Shown here: positions 16,967 to 27,566 of the stretch, piece after piece
Layout of the letters: every line of letters begins with the position of its first letter
How positions within the stretch are numbered: the stretch's first letter is position 1
NCBI RefSeq assembly: GCF_016213215.1
Contig: NZ_JACRAW010000056.1
Coordinates: 27,846-91,845, forward strand
Reading direction: 5' to 3'
Length of the DNA: 64,000 nt
Source: Bradyrhizobium sp.
GTDB lineage: Bacteria; Pseudomonadota; Alphaproteobacteria; Rhizobiales; Xanthobacteraceae
Position numbers and translations under genes: made by a program
Notes under the pieces: generated by a model
The model's database searches: none
What the model saw: only the letters and a program-made list of their open reading frames with translations
Told to the model about the DNA's origin: nothing

Positions 16967-17791
16967 ATGAAAATGAGTGACAAGACGGTGTTCATCACCG
17001 GATCGACCGACGGCGTCGGCCGCTATGTCGCAGGCCGGCTTGCCGCGGGCGGCGCCACGGTTCTGATCCACGGCCGGGATCCGGAGCGCGCCAGGGCGCT
17101 CATCGACGAGATCACCAGAGCCGGCCACCCGGCGCCGGCGTTCTACCAGGCCGATCTCTCCGCGCTTGCCGGCGTGCGCCGGCTTGCCGAAGCAGTCGCG
17201 CGGGACCACAAGCGTCTCGACGTCTTCGTCAGCAATGCCGGCATAGGGTCACGCTCGCTCGGCGCGGATCGACGGACCAGCGCGGACGGACATGAGCTGC
17301 GCTTTGCCGTCAATTATCTCGCGGGATTTCTCCTAGCCAATTTGTTGCTGCCTCTGTTGAAGGAAGCCGCGCCGTCGCGGATCGTCAATGTGGCCTCGCT
17401 CGGGCAGCACCCGATCGATTTCGACGACGTGATGATCACCAAGGGCTATAGCGGCTCGCGCGCCTACGCGCAGAGCAAGCTTGCGCAAATCATGTTCACC
17501 ATCGATTTCGCCGCCGAGCTGAAGGGAACGGGCGTCACCGTCAATTCCCTGCATCCGGCAACCTACATGAACACCACCATGGTGCGTGAGGGCGGGATTA
17601 CTCCGGTGTCGACCGTGGAGCAGGGCGGCGAAGCGATCCTGCACCTCGTCGCCGGGGACGATGTCGCGGGCAGGAGCGGGCTGTTCTTCAACGGCCTGCA
17701 CGAGGCCAAAGCCAATCCGCAGGCCTATGACGAGGAGGCGCGCCGACGGCTGCGCGAGCTGAGCCTCAAGCTGACGGGGCTTTCCCGTTAG
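16967..17791 (+). CDS. short-chain dehydrogenase/reductase
   Basis: 274-residue classical SDR. The NAD(P) motif TGSTDGVGRYVA (TGxxxGxG) is at about 10-21, the NAG motif at VSNAGIGS and the catalytic YAQSK (YxxxK) at about 165, with Ser supplied near VASLGQHP. The sequence resembles retinol dehydrogenase-like SDRs (HGRDPERARAL, NSLHPATYMNTTMV). NADP preference is suggested by the Arg in HGRDPER. Substrate unknown. Start MKMSDKTVF (16967), with an alternative ATG two codons later. Divergent from the small membrane gene. Confidence 0.9.
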   Translation: MKMSDKTVFITGSTDGVGRYVAGRLAAGGATVLIHGRDPERARALIDEITRAGHPAPAFYQADLSALAGVRRLAEAVARDHKRLDVFVSNAGIGSRSLGADRRTSADGHELRFAVNYLAGFLLANLLLPLLKEAAPSRIVNVASLGQHPIDFDDVMITKGYSGSRAYAQSKLAQIMFTIDFAAELKGTGVTVNSLHPATYMNTTMVREGGITPVSTVEQGGEAILHLVAGDDVAGRSGLFFNGLHEAKANPQAYDEEARRRLRELSLKLTGLSR

Positions 17792-18002
17792 CGCGGCGAA
17801 CATGGTTAGCGGAGCGTTGACGCCAATATCCCGAGGACGCGCCCGTCGCGAGCTCTTGCCCGCAGCAAAAGCCTTCCCCGCGCGCTTAACCTTTACGGGT
17901 CTTTAATGAGGGGCCACGTAGGGTCTGACGGCGCGGTTCGGGCTGGGCTGCGTCACCGTCCAGGACGGCCGGTCGTCGGTTGCGTAGGCGTTGGAGTCTC
18001 CC

Positions 18003-18776
18003 ATGGATATTATGACGAGCGCTGGGCTCGTGGTCGGCATCGTTGTCATCCTGGCGATGATGCTGCTGGGCGGCGACCTCGCGATGTTCGTGAGCGATCA
18101 CGCCATCATCATCATCTTCGGCGGCTCGATTGCGGCCACAATGATCCGCTTCCCCCTCAGTTCGCTTCTGCACGGCGTTCCGCTCGGCGCCAGATTCGCC
18201 TTCACGATGAGCCGCCTGTCGGCGCGCGAACTCGTCGACGAACTCGCCCGCATCGCGGAAATCTCCCGCAAGCAGGGACCGGTCGGCTTGGAGAAGGTGG
18301 AGACCGACGAGCCGTTTCTGGCCAAGGGCATCCGGTTCGTCGCCGACGGATACGACCTCGAGTTCATCCGCGACAATCTCGAACGCGACCGCGACAATTT
18401 CCTGATGCACCTCGATGAGGGCAGCAAGATTTACCGCGCCGTCGGCGACTGTGCGCCTGCGTTCGGCATGTGCGGCACCCTGATCGGCATGGTGCAGATG
18501 TTCGCCAACATGACCGACCCCTCCAAGCTTGGCCCCTTCATGGCAACCGCGCTGCTGGCAACGCTTTACGGGGCGCTTGTGGCAAACCTGTTCTGCCTGC
18601 CCATCGCCGACAAGCTGCACACCAAGCTGATCGACGAGGAGACCAACCGCACCCTGATCATCGATGGCATCCTCATGATCCGCGAGTCCAAGAGCCCGAC
18701 GTTGGTTCGGGAAATGCTGCTCGCATATCTACCGGAAAAGCATCGCCAAGAGGAGGGCGAGCCTGTGCCGGCCTGA
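18003..18776 (+). CDS. motA: MotA-type proton channel subunit
   Basis: 257 residues of the MotA/TolQ/ExbB channel family. Four membrane helices are seen: residues 5-25 and 33-52, then the pair around CAPAFGMCGTLIGMVQMFA and LLATLYGALVANLFCLPIA, which carries the conserved Pro/Thr of the ion path. Cytoplasmic loop 55-150 is charged (IRDNLERDRDNFLMHLDEGSK). With the MotB-like partner 25 bases downstream it should form a peptidoglycan-anchored stator. It is closer to MotA/PomA than to TolQ by length and loop. No flagellar genes are nearby, so the machine it drives is not certain. Confidence 0.88.
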   Translation: MDIMTSAGLVVGIVVILAMMLLGGDLAMFVSDHAIIIIFGGSIAATMIRFPLSSLLHGVPLGARFAFTMSRLSARELVDELARIAEISRKQGPVGLEKVETDEPFLAKGIRFVADGYDLEFIRDNLERDRDNFLMHLDEGSKIYRAVGDCAPAFGMCGTLIGMVQMFANMTDPSKLGPFMATALLATLYGALVANLFCLPIADKLHTKLIDEETNRTLIIDGILMIRESKSPTLVREMLLAYLPEKHRQEEGEPVPA

Positions 18777-18801
18777 TGCTGGTTGAGGGCGGGACCAGAT
18801 C

Positions 18802-19632
18802 ATGGCGAAGAAAGATCGGGGCGGCGGACATCAAGGTGGGCACGGCTGGTTCGTGACTTTCGCCGACCTGATGGGTCTGCTGGTGAGCTTCTTTGTGATG
18901 CTCACTGCGTTCTCAACGCAGGACAAGGAAAAGCTCAGGATTGTTGCGGGCTCGATGCGGGACGCCTTTGGCGTGCAAACCGAGACCCGCTATTCGGGCG
19001 TGATCGAATCGGACGGTCTGCCGACGCGGACCAAGATGAAGAACATCGATCACATTTCGCCCGAGGAAGCTTCCAATACGCCGACTCCGGACCAGAAGGA
19101 GCGCGAGCGCATTGTTGGCGCCAAGCTGAAGACGGACCGCGAGTTCGCTCTGGCATCAGCGTCGCTGCGTCAGGCGCTGCAGGACATGCCGGAACTGACG
19201 GAACTGTCAAAGCACATTATGTTCGAGGAGACCAAGCAGGGCCTCAATCTCGAGATTGTCGACCAGGACGGCCGGTCGATGTTCCCGGATGGCTCCAAGG
19301 TGCCTTACGAGCGTACCCGCCGGCTGATCCAGAAACTCGCCGTTCCGCTGAAGGCGACGCCGTTGCGCGTATCCATCGTCGGCCACACCGCCGCTGGATT
19401 CGTGCCGGCACGAAGTGACTACGACGGCTTTGACCTCTCCTCCGACCGCGCCAACGCCGTGCGCCAGATCCTCGAGCGGGAGGGCCTGCCGCCGTCCCAT
19501 GTCTATGCGGTGTCCGGCAAGTCAGACACGCAGCCGCTGTTTCCGGACGACCCCTCCCTGGCTGCAAACCGCCGCGTCACCGTCACGCTGATGCGCGAGG
19601 ATCCGCCGCTGCCGCCCGATCTGAAACCATAA
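18802..19632 (+). CDS. motB: MotB-type stator subunit with OmpA-like peptidoglycan-binding domain
   Basis: 276 residues. The N-terminal single helix [23 protein letters not shown] carries the essential MotB Asp (FADLM). A plug-like linker (60-140) follows, then an OmpA C-domain: [40 protein letters not shown] and NRRVTVTLM, the cell-wall-binding fold. Start [16 protein letters not shown] is a typical basic MotB N-terminus. It forms the proton-conducting stator with the upstream MotA-like gene. Confidence 0.88.
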   Translation: MAKKDRGGGHQGGHGWFVTFADLMGLLVSFFVMLTAFSTQDKEKLRIVAGSMRDAFGVQTETRYSGVIESDGLPTRTKMKNIDHISPEEASNTPTPDQKERERIVGAKLKTDREFALASASLRQALQDMPELTELSKHIMFEETKQGLNLEIVDQDGRSMFPDGSKVPYERTRRLIQKLAVPLKATPLRVSIVGHTAAGFVPARSDYDGFDLSSDRANAVRQILEREGLPPSHVYAVSGKSDTQPLFPDDPSLAANRRVTVTLMREDPPLPPDLKP

Positions 19633-19784
19633 ATTACCATTATACCACCGCGGCGATGGCGGCCGGGGAGTGGCCAGGAGGTCACAGTAACCGCCGACAG
19701 GCCTGCTATGGTTCGGTTGACAGGCTCCGGGGAAACGTCAAAAGCGTCCGGATCAAATCAAGGGACGAAGCGTTTTCAACCTTC

Positions 19785-21683
19785 ATGGCGGCCAGCACCA
19801 CATCGACCGAAGCCGAGGATGGGTCGGTCACGTCCGGCTTCTGGGCGCTGACGCTTGGAAGCATCGGCGTCGTTTTCGGCGACATCGGCACCTCGCCGCT
19901 GTACGCCTTTCGCGAGGCGGTGGCCAGCGCCACAGAGGGCCAACCTGTCTCGCGCATTATCGTGCTCGGGGTCCTCTCGCTGATCCTTTGGGCGCTCCTG
20001 ATCGTCGTGACCGCCAAGTACGTCCTGCTGTTGCTCCGCGCCGACAACAAGGGGGAGGGCGGCACGCTCTCGCTCATGGCGCTTGGTCAGCGCGCTCTCG
20101 GCCGGCGCAGCATTTTCCTGCTGGCGCTTGGCGTCGTCGGTGCCTCGATGTTCATCGGCGATTCCATGATTACGCCGGCGATCTCGGTATTGTCAGCGGT
20201 CGAAGGTCTCAAGCTCGCGGCGCCGGCGCTCGAGCACTACGTCGTGCCGCTCACCGTGTTCATCCTGGTGGTACTGTTCTCGGTCCAGAGCAAGGGGACC
20301 GCGCTCGTTGCTTCCGCGTTCGGGCCGGTGATGGTTGTCTGGTTCCTGAGCCTTGCCGTGATGGGGCTCGTCCATATCAGCGACGATCCTTCCGTGCTGG
20401 CCGCGATCAATCCGTATTATGCGATCGAGTTTCTGCTCTCGCACGGGACGATCGGCCTCGTCACGCTCGGTGCGGTGTTTCTGGCCGTCACGGGGGGCGA
20501 GGCGCTCTATGCCGACCTCGGTCACTTCGGCCGCAAGCCGATCCAGTCCGCCTGGGTGTTCTTTGTCCTGCCCTCGCTGCTGATCAACTATTTCGGGCAG
20601 GGCGCATTGGTGCTCGCAGACCCCGCGGCGATCGAGAATTCGTTCTACCGCATGGTGCCGGACGTCCTGCTGCTGCCGCTGGTCGGGCTTGCCACGGCCG
20701 CGACGGTGATCGCGAGCCAAGCCGTGATTACGGGAGCTTACTCGCTGGTTCGCCAGGCGGTGCAGCTCGGGCTCCTGCCGCGTTTTGAGGTTTGCTACAC
20801 CTCCGAAACCCACGCGGGGCAGATCTACCTGCCGCGGGTGAACCGGCTACTCCTGATCGGCGTGATGCTACTGGTGTTGCTGTTCCGCACCTCCAGCAAT
20901 CTCGCTTCGGCCTACGGCATCGCCGTTTCGATGACGATGGTCGTCGACGGCATCATGGGCTTCGTGGTGATCTGGAAACTGTGGAATTTCCGGGCCGCCA
21001 CGGCGGCTGCGCTGATCATTCCGTTGGTGGTCGTCGACATGGCCTTTTTCAGCGCCAATCTCTTGAAGCTGCTCGAGGGCGCCTGGGTACCGCTGTTGTT
21101 TGGTGCGGCCATGGCGGTCATCATCTGGACCTGGCGGCGCGGCTCGGCGATCCTGATCCTGAAGACACGCAAGACGGAAGTTCCGCTCGAGGATCTGGTT
21201 GCGAGCCTGGAAAAGCGTCCGCCGCACGTGGTCAAGGGCACGGCGGTCTTCCTCACCAGCGATCCCGCTTTCGTGCCGACGGCGCTCCTGCACAATCTCA
21301 AGCACAACAAGGTGCTCCACGAGCACAACGTGATCCTGACCATCGAGACTGCGCAGACGCCCCGGGTCGATTCCGCCGAGCGGGTTCGGATGGAGCGGAT
21401 CAGCGAGAAGTTCTCGAAGGTGAAACTGCGCTACGGCTTCATGGAGTCACCCAACGTGCCCAAGGCGCTTGCCATCGCGCGCAAGCTGGGCTGGCAGTTC
21501 GACATCATGTCGACGTCGTTCTTCGTGTCCCGACGTTCGCTCAAGCCGTCCTCGCAGTCCGGAATGCCGCTTTGGCAGGACCACTTGTTCATCGCGCTGA
21601 CCCGGTCCGCCAATGATGCGACCGACTACTTCCAGATTCCGACGGGCCGGGTGGTTGAAGTCGGAACCCAAGTCATCATTTGA
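19785..21683 (+). CDS. kup: Kup-family potassium uptake protein (copy 1)
   Basis: 632-residue low-affinity K+/H+ symporter. Twelve transmembrane helices (about 20-450) begin with [28 protein letters not shown], the diagnostic Kup N-terminus, with [17 protein letters not shown] and YFGQGALVL also present. The C-terminal 150 residues are cytoplasmic ([29 protein letters not shown]), ending [21 protein letters not shown] 19785 ([13 protein letters not shown]) is chosen because upstream in-frame sequence is not family-like. A second kup follows in tandem. Confidence 0.95.
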   Translation: MAASTTSTEAEDGSVTSGFWALTLGSIGVVFGDIGTSPLYAFREAVASATEGQPVSRIIVLGVLSLILWALLIVVTAKYVLLLLRADNKGEGGTLSLMALGQRALGRRSIFLLALGVVGASMFIGDSMITPAISVLSAVEGLKLAAPALEHYVVPLTVFILVVLFSVQSKGTALVASAFGPVMVVWFLSLAVMGLVHISDDPSVLAAINPYYAIEFLLSHGTIGLVTLGAVFLAVTGGEALYADLGHFGRKPIQSAWVFFVLPSLLINYFGQGALVLADPAAIENSFYRMVPDVLLLPLVGLATAATVIASQAVITGAYSLVRQAVQLGLLPRFEVCYTSETHAGQIYLPRVNRLLLIGVMLLVLLFRTSSNLASAYGIAVSMTMVVDGIMGFVVIWKLWNFRAATAAALIIPLVVVDMAFFSANLLKLLEGAWVPLLFGAAMAVIIWTWRRGSAILILKTRKTEVPLEDLVASLEKRPPHVVKGTAVFLTSDPAFVPTALLHNLKHNKVLHEHNVILTIETAQTPRVDSAERVRMERISEKFSKVKLRYGFMESPNVPKALAIARKLGWQFDIMSTSFFVSRRSLKPSSQSGMPLWQDHLFIALTRSANDATDYFQIPTGRVVEVGTQVII

Positions 21684-21818
21684 AAACCGTTCTCGTCCAG
21701 GTATGCATTTTTGCATGGCTTGGCCCCGCAATTGTGCTATGCCATGCGCTCGGCGCGGGACTATAAGCCGCCGCCTTCGCGATACTGCCAGAAGCATTCG
21801 AGGCCTGCGAGCTTCCCC

Positions 21819-23750
21819 ATGACCAGTGAACTAGCAGCTCCCGCCCCGGAGACGGTGGTGGCGAACGGGCATGGCAATGCCCACTCCACCGCCAGCTTCA
21901 GCGCGCTGACGCTCGGCAGCATCGGCGTCGTCTATGGCGACATCGGTACCAGCCCCCTTTATGCCCTGCGCGAAGCCGTGGTGGCGGCGGGCGGCGGCTC
22001 GGACGGCGCCGCAACCGTGCAGGCGGTCATGGGGGTGCTCTCGCTGATCCTTTGGGCACTCATCATCGTGGTGACTCTGAAATACGTCGTGATCCTGCTC
22101 CGCGCCGACAACCACGGCGAGGGCGGAACGCTCGCCCTGATGGCGCTGGCGCAGAAGGCGGTCACCAAGGGCGGCGCCGCGATCGTCTTGCTCGGTATCA
22201 TCAGCGGCGCGCTGTTCTACGGCGATGCGGTGCTCACGCCGGCGCTCTCCGTGCTCTCCGCGATCGAAGGTCTCAAGCTCGTCACCGTGACCTTCGAACC
22301 CTATGTCGTGCCGCTGACGGTCGTGATCCTGGTCGCGCTGTTTGCTGTCCAGTCGCGCGGCACCGCGCGCGTGGCGACCTTCTTCGGACCGATCATGTGC
22401 ATCTGGTTCGTCGTCCTCGCGGTTGCGGCAATCGAGCCGATCATGAAGCAGCCGCAAGTCCTGCTGGCGTTCAATCCGCTGTACGCGGTGTCGTTCATGA
22501 TCCATCACGGCATGATTGGCTTCGTCACGCTCGGTGCGGTGTTTCTCGCGGTCACCGGGGCGGAGGCGCTCTATGCCGACCTGGGTCATTTCGGCAAGCG
22601 ACCGATCCAGGTGGCCTGGCTATTCATCGTGCTGCCCTCGCTCGCGATCAATTACCTGGGGCAGGGGGCGCTCGTCATCGCCAATCCGGCCGCGATCGAG
22701 AATCCCTTCTTCATGTTGTTTCCCCAGGGCTGGATGCTGATCGCCATGGTGGTGCTCGCCACGATGGCGACCGTGATCGCGAGCCAGGCAGTCATCACTG
22801 GCGCCTACTCGCTGACGCGGCAGGCGATTCAGCTCGGATTGCTGCCGCGATTTGAAATTCGTCATACGTCGGAAGCCCATTCCGGCCAGATCTTCATGCC
22901 GCGGATCAACCTGCTGCTGCTGATCGCGGTGATGCTGCTGGTGCTCATGTTCCGCTCCTCGAGCGCGCTGGCGTCCGCCTACGGCATCTCGGTGACCGGG
23001 ACCATGGTGGTCACGGCCATGATGGGCTTCGTGGTGATCTGGAAGGTGTGGAACTGGTCGGCGGTCGCGGCTGCCGCGCTGATCGCGCCGTTCCTTTTCC
23101 TCGACCTGACCTTCCTCGCCGCCAACCTGCTCAAGGTCTGGGAAGGCGGCTGGGTGCCGCTCGCGCTCGGCGCTGTCATGATCATCCTGATGTACACGTG
23201 GCGCCGCGGCAGCCGCCTTTTGTTCGAGAAATCGCGCAAGCTGGAGTTTCCGCTCTCCGACCTGGTCGACATGCTCGAGAAGCGGCCGCCGCAGCGGGTG
23301 CCCGGTACCGCTGTCTTCCTGACCAGCGATCCGGTCAGCGCGCCGACGGCGCTCATGCACAGCTTGAAGCACTACAAGGTACTGCATGAGAAGAATGTCA
23401 TTCTCACCATCGAGACCGCGCCGACGCCGCGGATGGATCCGGCCGACCGGGTCAAGCTCGAGCAGATCAGCCCGACCTTCTCCAAGGTGACGCTGCGCTT
23501 CGGCTTCATGGAATCGCCGAACGTGCCTCGGGCGCTGGCGATCGCCCGCAAGCTGGGCTGGCAGTTCGATATCATGTCGACCTCGTTCTTCCTGTCCCGG
23601 CGCGCGCTGAAGCCGGCGGCCCATTCCGGCATGCCGCGGTGGCAGGACCGGCTGTTCATCGCCATGAGCCGTTCGGCCAATGACGCCACCGACTATTTCC
23701 AGATCCCCAGCGGCCGGGTGGTCGAGGTCGGGACGCAGGTTGCGATCTAG
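21819..23750 (+). CDS. kup: Kup-family potassium uptake protein (copy 2)
   Basis: 643 residues, strongly similar to the copy 135 bases upstream along its whole length: [55 protein letters not shown], and the C-terminal [18 protein letters not shown]. It differs mainly in the first 25 residues and in scattered membrane positions, so the pair is an old tandem duplication with both copies intact. ATG 21819 ([13 protein letters not shown]) is preferred to the in-frame ATG at 21711. Intact signature loops in both argue that neither is a pseudogene. Confidence 0.95.
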   Translation: MTSELAAPAPETVVANGHGNAHSTASFSALTLGSIGVVYGDIGTSPLYALREAVVAAGGGSDGAATVQAVMGVLSLILWALIIVVTLKYVVILLRADNHGEGGTLALMALAQKAVTKGGAAIVLLGIISGALFYGDAVLTPALSVLSAIEGLKLVTVTFEPYVVPLTVVILVALFAVQSRGTARVATFFGPIMCIWFVVLAVAAIEPIMKQPQVLLAFNPLYAVSFMIHHGMIGFVTLGAVFLAVTGAEALYADLGHFGKRPIQVAWLFIVLPSLAINYLGQGALVIANPAAIENPFFMLFPQGWMLIAMVVLATMATVIASQAVITGAYSLTRQAIQLGLLPRFEIRHTSEAHSGQIFMPRINLLLLIAVMLLVLMFRSSSALASAYGISVTGTMVVTAMMGFVVIWKVWNWSAVAAAALIAPFLFLDLTFLAANLLKVWEGGWVPLALGAVMIILMYTWRRGSRLLFEKSRKLEFPLSDLVDMLEKRPPQRVPGTAVFLTSDPVSAPTALMHSLKHYKVLHEKNVILTIETAPTPRMDPADRVKLEQISPTFSKVTLRFGFMESPNVPRALAIARKLGWQFDIMSTSFFLSRRALKPAAHSGMPRWQDRLFIAMSRSANDATDYFQIPSGRVVEVGTQVAI

Positions 23751-23862
23751 GTTAAGGGCGCATTTCAAGCCTTTGTAGCGCTTGATTTTCGCCGGCCGAG
23801 GCGCGAGTTTGCCGCCGCCGGGGGTTGGCTGGGCTCAACGTGAAGTTCGGTTGGAGGTATGC

Positions 23863-24189
23863 GTGACTAATCAGGTGCAGGATCTGACACCACAGGAGGT
23901 ATCGAACGGCATCGCGGAGGGCCGCTATCTGCTCGTCGATGTGCGGGAACCGAACGAGGTTGCCGCCGAGGCCTACCCTGACGGCGTCGTCGTGCCGCTC
24001 TCGAGCTTCGACCCCAAATCGATCCCCGATCCGCAAGGCAGGCAGGTCGTCTTTGCCTGCCGCTCCGGAAAACGGTCGGTGACCGCGTCCCTTGCCGCCC
24101 AGGCCGCGGGCCTGCCCTATGACAAGCATCTCGCCGGCGGCATCCTCGGCTGGAAGGCTGCAGGATTACCGACCAGGACGGGCGGCTGA
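23863..24189 (+). CDS. single-domain rhodanese-like protein
   Basis: 108 residues. GTG start at 23863 is fixed by the ribosome site GGAGGT eight bases before it. Rhodanese fold: YLLVDVREPNEVAAEAYPDGV, then the active loop VFACRSGKRSVTASLAAQ, with catalytic Cys in CRSGKR, and HLAGGILGWKAAGLP. It is probably a cytoplasmic sulfurtransferase or persulfide carrier. It ends nine bases before the aminotransferase gene, suggesting co-transcription. Confidence 0.9.
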   Translation: MTNQVQDLTPQEVSNGIAEGRYLLVDVREPNEVAAEAYPDGVVVPLSSFDPKSIPDPQGRQVVFACRSGKRSVTASLAAQAAGLPYDKHLAGGILGWKAAGLPTRTGG

Positions 24190-24197
24190 GACCTCCC

Positions 24198-25367
24198 ATG
24201 ACCTCCATGAACAAGGTCTTCGCGGACCTTCCCGTCACGATATTCGAGGCGATGTCGCAGCTCGCGCGCGACAACAATGCCATCAATCTCGGCCAGGGGT
24301 TCCCCGACGATCCGGGGCCGGAGGACATTCGGCGAGCCGCCGCCGATGCCGTGGTCAACGGCTACAACCAGTATCCGTCGATGATGGGGATCCCCGAACT
24401 GCGTCAGGCGATCGCCGCCCACTACAAGCACTGGCACAAGCTCACGCTCGATCCGATGACCGAGGTGATGGTGACCTCGGGGGGGACGGAAGCGCTTACC
24501 TCGGCAATATTGGCCGTGGTGGAGCCCGGCGACGAGGTGGTGGTCTTCCAGCCGGTTTATGACTCCTACCTGCCGATCATCCGCCAGGCGGGGGGCATTC
24601 CGCGCCTGTTGCGGCTGGAGCCGCCGGACTGGCGTCTGTCGGAAGAGATGCTGAAGAGCGTCTTCAACCGCAAGACCAAGGCGGTGCTGTTCAACAACCC
24701 GCTCAACCCGGCCGCGGTGGTCTATCCGCGCGAGGACCTCGAGCTGCTCGCCCGCTTCTGCCAGGAGTTCGACACCATCGCGATCTGCGACGAGGTCTGG
24801 GAGCACGTGATCTTCGACGGGCGCGAGCATATCCCGCTGATCACGATCCCGGGCATGCGCGACCGCACTGTCAAGGTCGGCTCGGCGGGCAAGATCTTCT
24901 CGCTGACGGGGTGGAAGATCGGCTTCGTGTGCGCCGCGCCGCCGCTGCTCCGCGTCGCCGCCAAGGTGCACCAGTTCCTCACCTTCACCACCGCGCCGAA
25001 CCTGCAGGCGGCGGTCGCCTACGGCCTTGCAAAGTCCGACGATTATTTCCTCGACATGCGCAGGACGCTGGCGCGCAGCCGCGACCGGCTGACGGCCGGG
25101 CTGGAGAGCATCGGCTTTCCGGTCCTGAAATCGCAAGGCACCTATTTCCTCACCGTCGATCTTTCACCGCTCGGCCTCAACGAGACCGACGAGGCCTTCT
25201 GCCGGCGTATCGTCACCGACTACAAGGTCGCCGCCATCCCGGTGTCCGCCTTCTATGAAAAGGACCCGGTGACATCGGTGGTGCGTTTCTGTTTTGCCAA
25301 GAAGGATGAGACCATCGACACGGCGCTCGAGCGCCTGTCGGACGCGGTGCACCGGCGGAAGAGGTAA
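24198..25367 (+). CDS. class I/II aminotransferase (kynurenine/methionine aminotransferase-like)
   Basis: 389-residue fold-type I PLP enzyme. Seen are the N-terminal INLGQGFPDDPGPEDIRRAA, ASxGxTEA-like TSGGTEALTSAIL, FNNPLNPAAVVYPREDLELL, CDEVWEHVIFDG, and the PLP-lysine motif VGSAGKIFSLTGWKIGF (Lys of SAGK). The closest functional relatives I recognise are methionine/kynurenine-oxoglutarate aminotransferases (YbdL/CCBL type), so it may act on sulfur or aromatic amino acids; the rhodanese upstream is compatible with a sulfur role. It ends three bases before the next gene. Confidence 0.9.
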   Translation: MTSMNKVFADLPVTIFEAMSQLARDNNAINLGQGFPDDPGPEDIRRAAADAVVNGYNQYPSMMGIPELRQAIAAHYKHWHKLTLDPMTEVMVTSGGTEALTSAILAVVEPGDEVVVFQPVYDSYLPIIRQAGGIPRLLRLEPPDWRLSEEMLKSVFNRKTKAVLFNNPLNPAAVVYPREDLELLARFCQEFDTIAICDEVWEHVIFDGREHIPLITIPGMRDRTVKVGSAGKIFSLTGWKIGFVCAAPPLLRVAAKVHQFLTFTTAPNLQAAVAYGLAKSDDYFLDMRRTLARSRDRLTAGLESIGFPVLKSQGTYFLTVDLSPLGLNETDEAFCRRIVTDYKVAAIPVSAFYEKDPVTSVVRFCFAKKDETIDTALERLSDAVHRRKR

Positions 25368-25370
25368 GGC

Positions 25371-26483
25371 ATGACGCGCGACCGGATCTGCTCCCTCCGT
25401 TTCGCCGCACTAATTGCCGGAGCCGTGGCCCTTCTTGATTCACAGGCGGCGGCCGGGGAGCGCACCGTCAACTTCTACAACTGGTCCAACTATATGGCGC
25501 CGGATGTCCTGGAGAATTTCACCAGGGAGACCGGCATCAAGGTGGTCTACGACACCTTCGACGCCAACGAGACGCTCGAAACGCGCCTGATGGCGGGAAA
25601 GTCCGGCTACGACGTCGTCGTTCCCACGGCCTATTTCCTGCAGCGGCAGATCAAAGCCAACATCTTCCAGAAGCTCGACAAGTCGAAGCTGCCCAACCTG
25701 GCCAACGCCTGGCCGGTGGTGACGCAACGCCTCGGCACCTACGATGCCGGCAACGCCTACGCCGTCAACTACATGTGGGGCACGACCGGGATCGGCTACA
25801 ATGTGAAGAAGGCAAAGGAGATCCTCGGCCCCGACGCCGCCATCGACAGCTGGGACGTCGTGTTCAAGCCGGAGAACCTCTCAAGGCTCAAGGATTGCGG
25901 CGTCCACATGCTGGATTCGGCCGATGATATCTTCCCGGCGGCGCTCAACTATCTCGGGCTCGACCCGAACTCGACCAGGCAGGCGGACCTTGAGAAGGCG
26001 GCGGATGCCGTCGCGAAGGTGCGGCCCTATGTGCGCAAGTTTCACTCCTCCGAGTACCTGAGCGCGCTGGCCACGGGGGAGATCTGCTTCGTGGTCGGCT
26101 GGTCCGGCGACATCATGCAGGCAAGGAGCCGCGCCGCCGAAGCCAGGACCGGCATCGAGATCGGCTACGCCATCCCGAAGGAGGGCGCGCAGATGTTCTT
26201 CGACAATCTCGCGATTCCGGCCGATGCGAAGAACGTCACCGAAGCCTACGAGCTGATCAACTATCTCTATCGCCCGGACGTGGCGGCGAAGAATTCCAAC
26301 TTCCTGTCCTATGCCAACGGCAACCTCGCCAGCCAGAAGCTGATCGACCCGAAGATCCTGAACGACAGGAACATCTATCCGGATGATGCGACGCTCTCGA
26401 AGCTGTTCGTGATCACGGCGCGCGATCCCGCCACCCAGCGCATCATCAACCGGCTCTGGACCAGGGTGAAGACGGGGAGGTAG
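25371..26483 (+). CDS. polyamine-type ABC transporter substrate-binding protein (PotD/PotF family)
   Basis: 370 residues with a signal peptide (LRFAALIAGAVALLDSQAAA, cleaved near residue 26), periplasmic. Family sequence: VNFYNWSNYMAPDVLENFTRETGIKVVYDTFDANETLETRLMAGKSGYDVVVPTAYF, and the polyamine-pocket region GWSGDIMQARSRA. It binds putrescine, spermidine or a similar cation. No permease or ATPase genes accompany it, so it is an orphan binding protein or serves a transporter elsewhere. Three bases after the aminotransferase stop. Confidence 0.9.
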   Translation: MTRDRICSLRFAALIAGAVALLDSQAAAGERTVNFYNWSNYMAPDVLENFTRETGIKVVYDTFDANETLETRLMAGKSGYDVVVPTAYFLQRQIKANIFQKLDKSKLPNLANAWPVVTQRLGTYDAGNAYAVNYMWGTTGIGYNVKKAKEILGPDAAIDSWDVVFKPENLSRLKDCGVHMLDSADDIFPAALNYLGLDPNSTRQADLEKAADAVAKVRPYVRKFHSSEYLSALATGEICFVVGWSGDIMQARSRAAEARTGIEIGYAIPKEGAQMFFDNLAIPADAKNVTEAYELINYLYRPDVAAKNSNFLSYANGNLASQKLIDPKILNDRNIYPDDATLSKLFVITARDPATQRIINRLWTRVKTGR

Positions 26484-26514
26484 CCGCCTGAAGGTCCTGC
26501 TTATTCTCACTCTT

Positions 26515-26610
26515 CGTCATGCCCGGGCTTGACCCGGGCATCCGCGTCCTTGGTACCGTTTGAGAGGAAAGGCGTGGATGGCCGGTTCAAGCCCGGCCAT
26601 GATGGGCAGG
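26515..26610. repeat. CGTCATGCCCGGGCTTGACCCGGGCATCC palindromic element
   Basis: Two hairpin-forming halves, one around CCCGGGCTTGACCCGGG and the other GGCCGGTTCAAGCCCGGCC, facing each other between two convergent genes. A widely repeated alphaproteobacterial intergenic palindrome, recognised by eye. Confidence 0.7.
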
Positions 26611-26624
26611 AGTTAACGCTCGTA

Positions 26625-27557
26625 CTACCGCCACCTTCGATGCAGCCAGAGCCACTGCTCGGGGTGCTCGCGGACCCAGCCTTCGACCACGGAGGTGACG
26701 GCCTGCATGGTGCCCTGGATGTCGATCTTGCCCGAGGCGTCGCGCGCCGGGGTGACCTCTTCGGACAGTTCGGCGCGGAAGCGATGGTCGGGCAGGCGGA
26801 TGATGCGCACGCCGTGAACTGGACATTCGACCTGCCGCAACAGGCGCGCCAGCGTCGGATTGGCGCGGGTCTTGCGGCCGAAGAAGGTGACCTCGACGCC
26901 GCTGGCCAGATACTGGTCGACCAGCATGGCGACGTGCTGGCCTTTTTGCAGCGCCTCGCCGAGCCGCAAGGGTGCGTCGCGGCCGGCGGGGATCAATGTC
27001 CCCATCTTCACCTTGCGCATGTCCTGGATGATCCGGTCCGCGGCGGCGATGTTGGGGCGCCGATACAGGATCGCGGCGTCAAGCCCGTGGGCGACCGCCG
27101 CCAGCGCCGGCAGCTCCCAATTGGCAAGATGGGACGCGAAGATCAGGGCCGGCCGGTTGTCGAGCCTGAGCTGGGCGAACAGCTCATGCGTGCGCGGCGG
27201 AATCTCGATGCGGCTCAATTCGGGATGGGCGGGATCGTGCTCCCAGATGTGATCGAGGTGGGCGAACTCGGCGCCAACCCGTCCGAGGTTGTCCCAGACC
27301 CCGGCAAGGATCCTTTCGATTTCCTCCGGCGACTTTTCCGGAAAGGCGGCCTTGAGGTTGTCGCGGCCTATCCTGTCTTCGCGGAGCAGGGGACCGATGC
27401 GTTGCGCGGTGCGCGCGAATAGGTCCGCGGTCTTGATCGGATCAAAACGGCGCGCGGTGTGCAGCATGCCGATCGTCAGCGCGCCGACCACGGCTCCGCC
27501 AACGGATTTTGCGGCCTCGCGGGCGCGGGCCATGGTCCGGACCAGCAGGGAACGCAT
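26625..27557 (-). CDS. lpxXL: LpxXL-type lysophospholipid/lipid A acyltransferase
   Basis: 310 residues of the LpxL/HtrB lipid A acyltransferase family, with the catalytic HX4E in FASHLANWELPAL and the later conserved LVDQYLASGVEVTFFG. An N-terminal hydrophobic stretch anchors it at the inner-membrane face. By position, last in the acpXL cluster, it should transfer the very-long-chain (C26-C32 hydroxylated) acyl group from AcpXL to lipid A. In other rhizobia an alcohol dehydrogenase gene (adh2XL) separates this gene from fabF1XL; here only nine bases do. Confidence 0.9.
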   Translation of the reverse strand: MRSLLVRTMARAREAAKSVGGAVVGALTIGMLHTARRFDPIKTADLFARTAQRIGPLLREDRIGRDNLKAAFPEKSPEEIERILAGVWDNLGRVGAEFAHLDHIWEHDPAHPELSRIEIPPRTHELFAQLRLDNRPALIFASHLANWELPALAAVAHGLDAAILYRRPNIAAADRIIQDMRKVKMGTLIPAGRDAPLRLGEALQKGQHVAMLVDQYLASGVEVTFFGRKTRANPTLARLLRQVECPVHGVRIIRLPDHRFRAELSEEVTPARDASGKIDIQGTMQAVTSVVEGWVREHPEQWLWLHRRWR

Positions 27558-27566
27558 CCTTATCGG

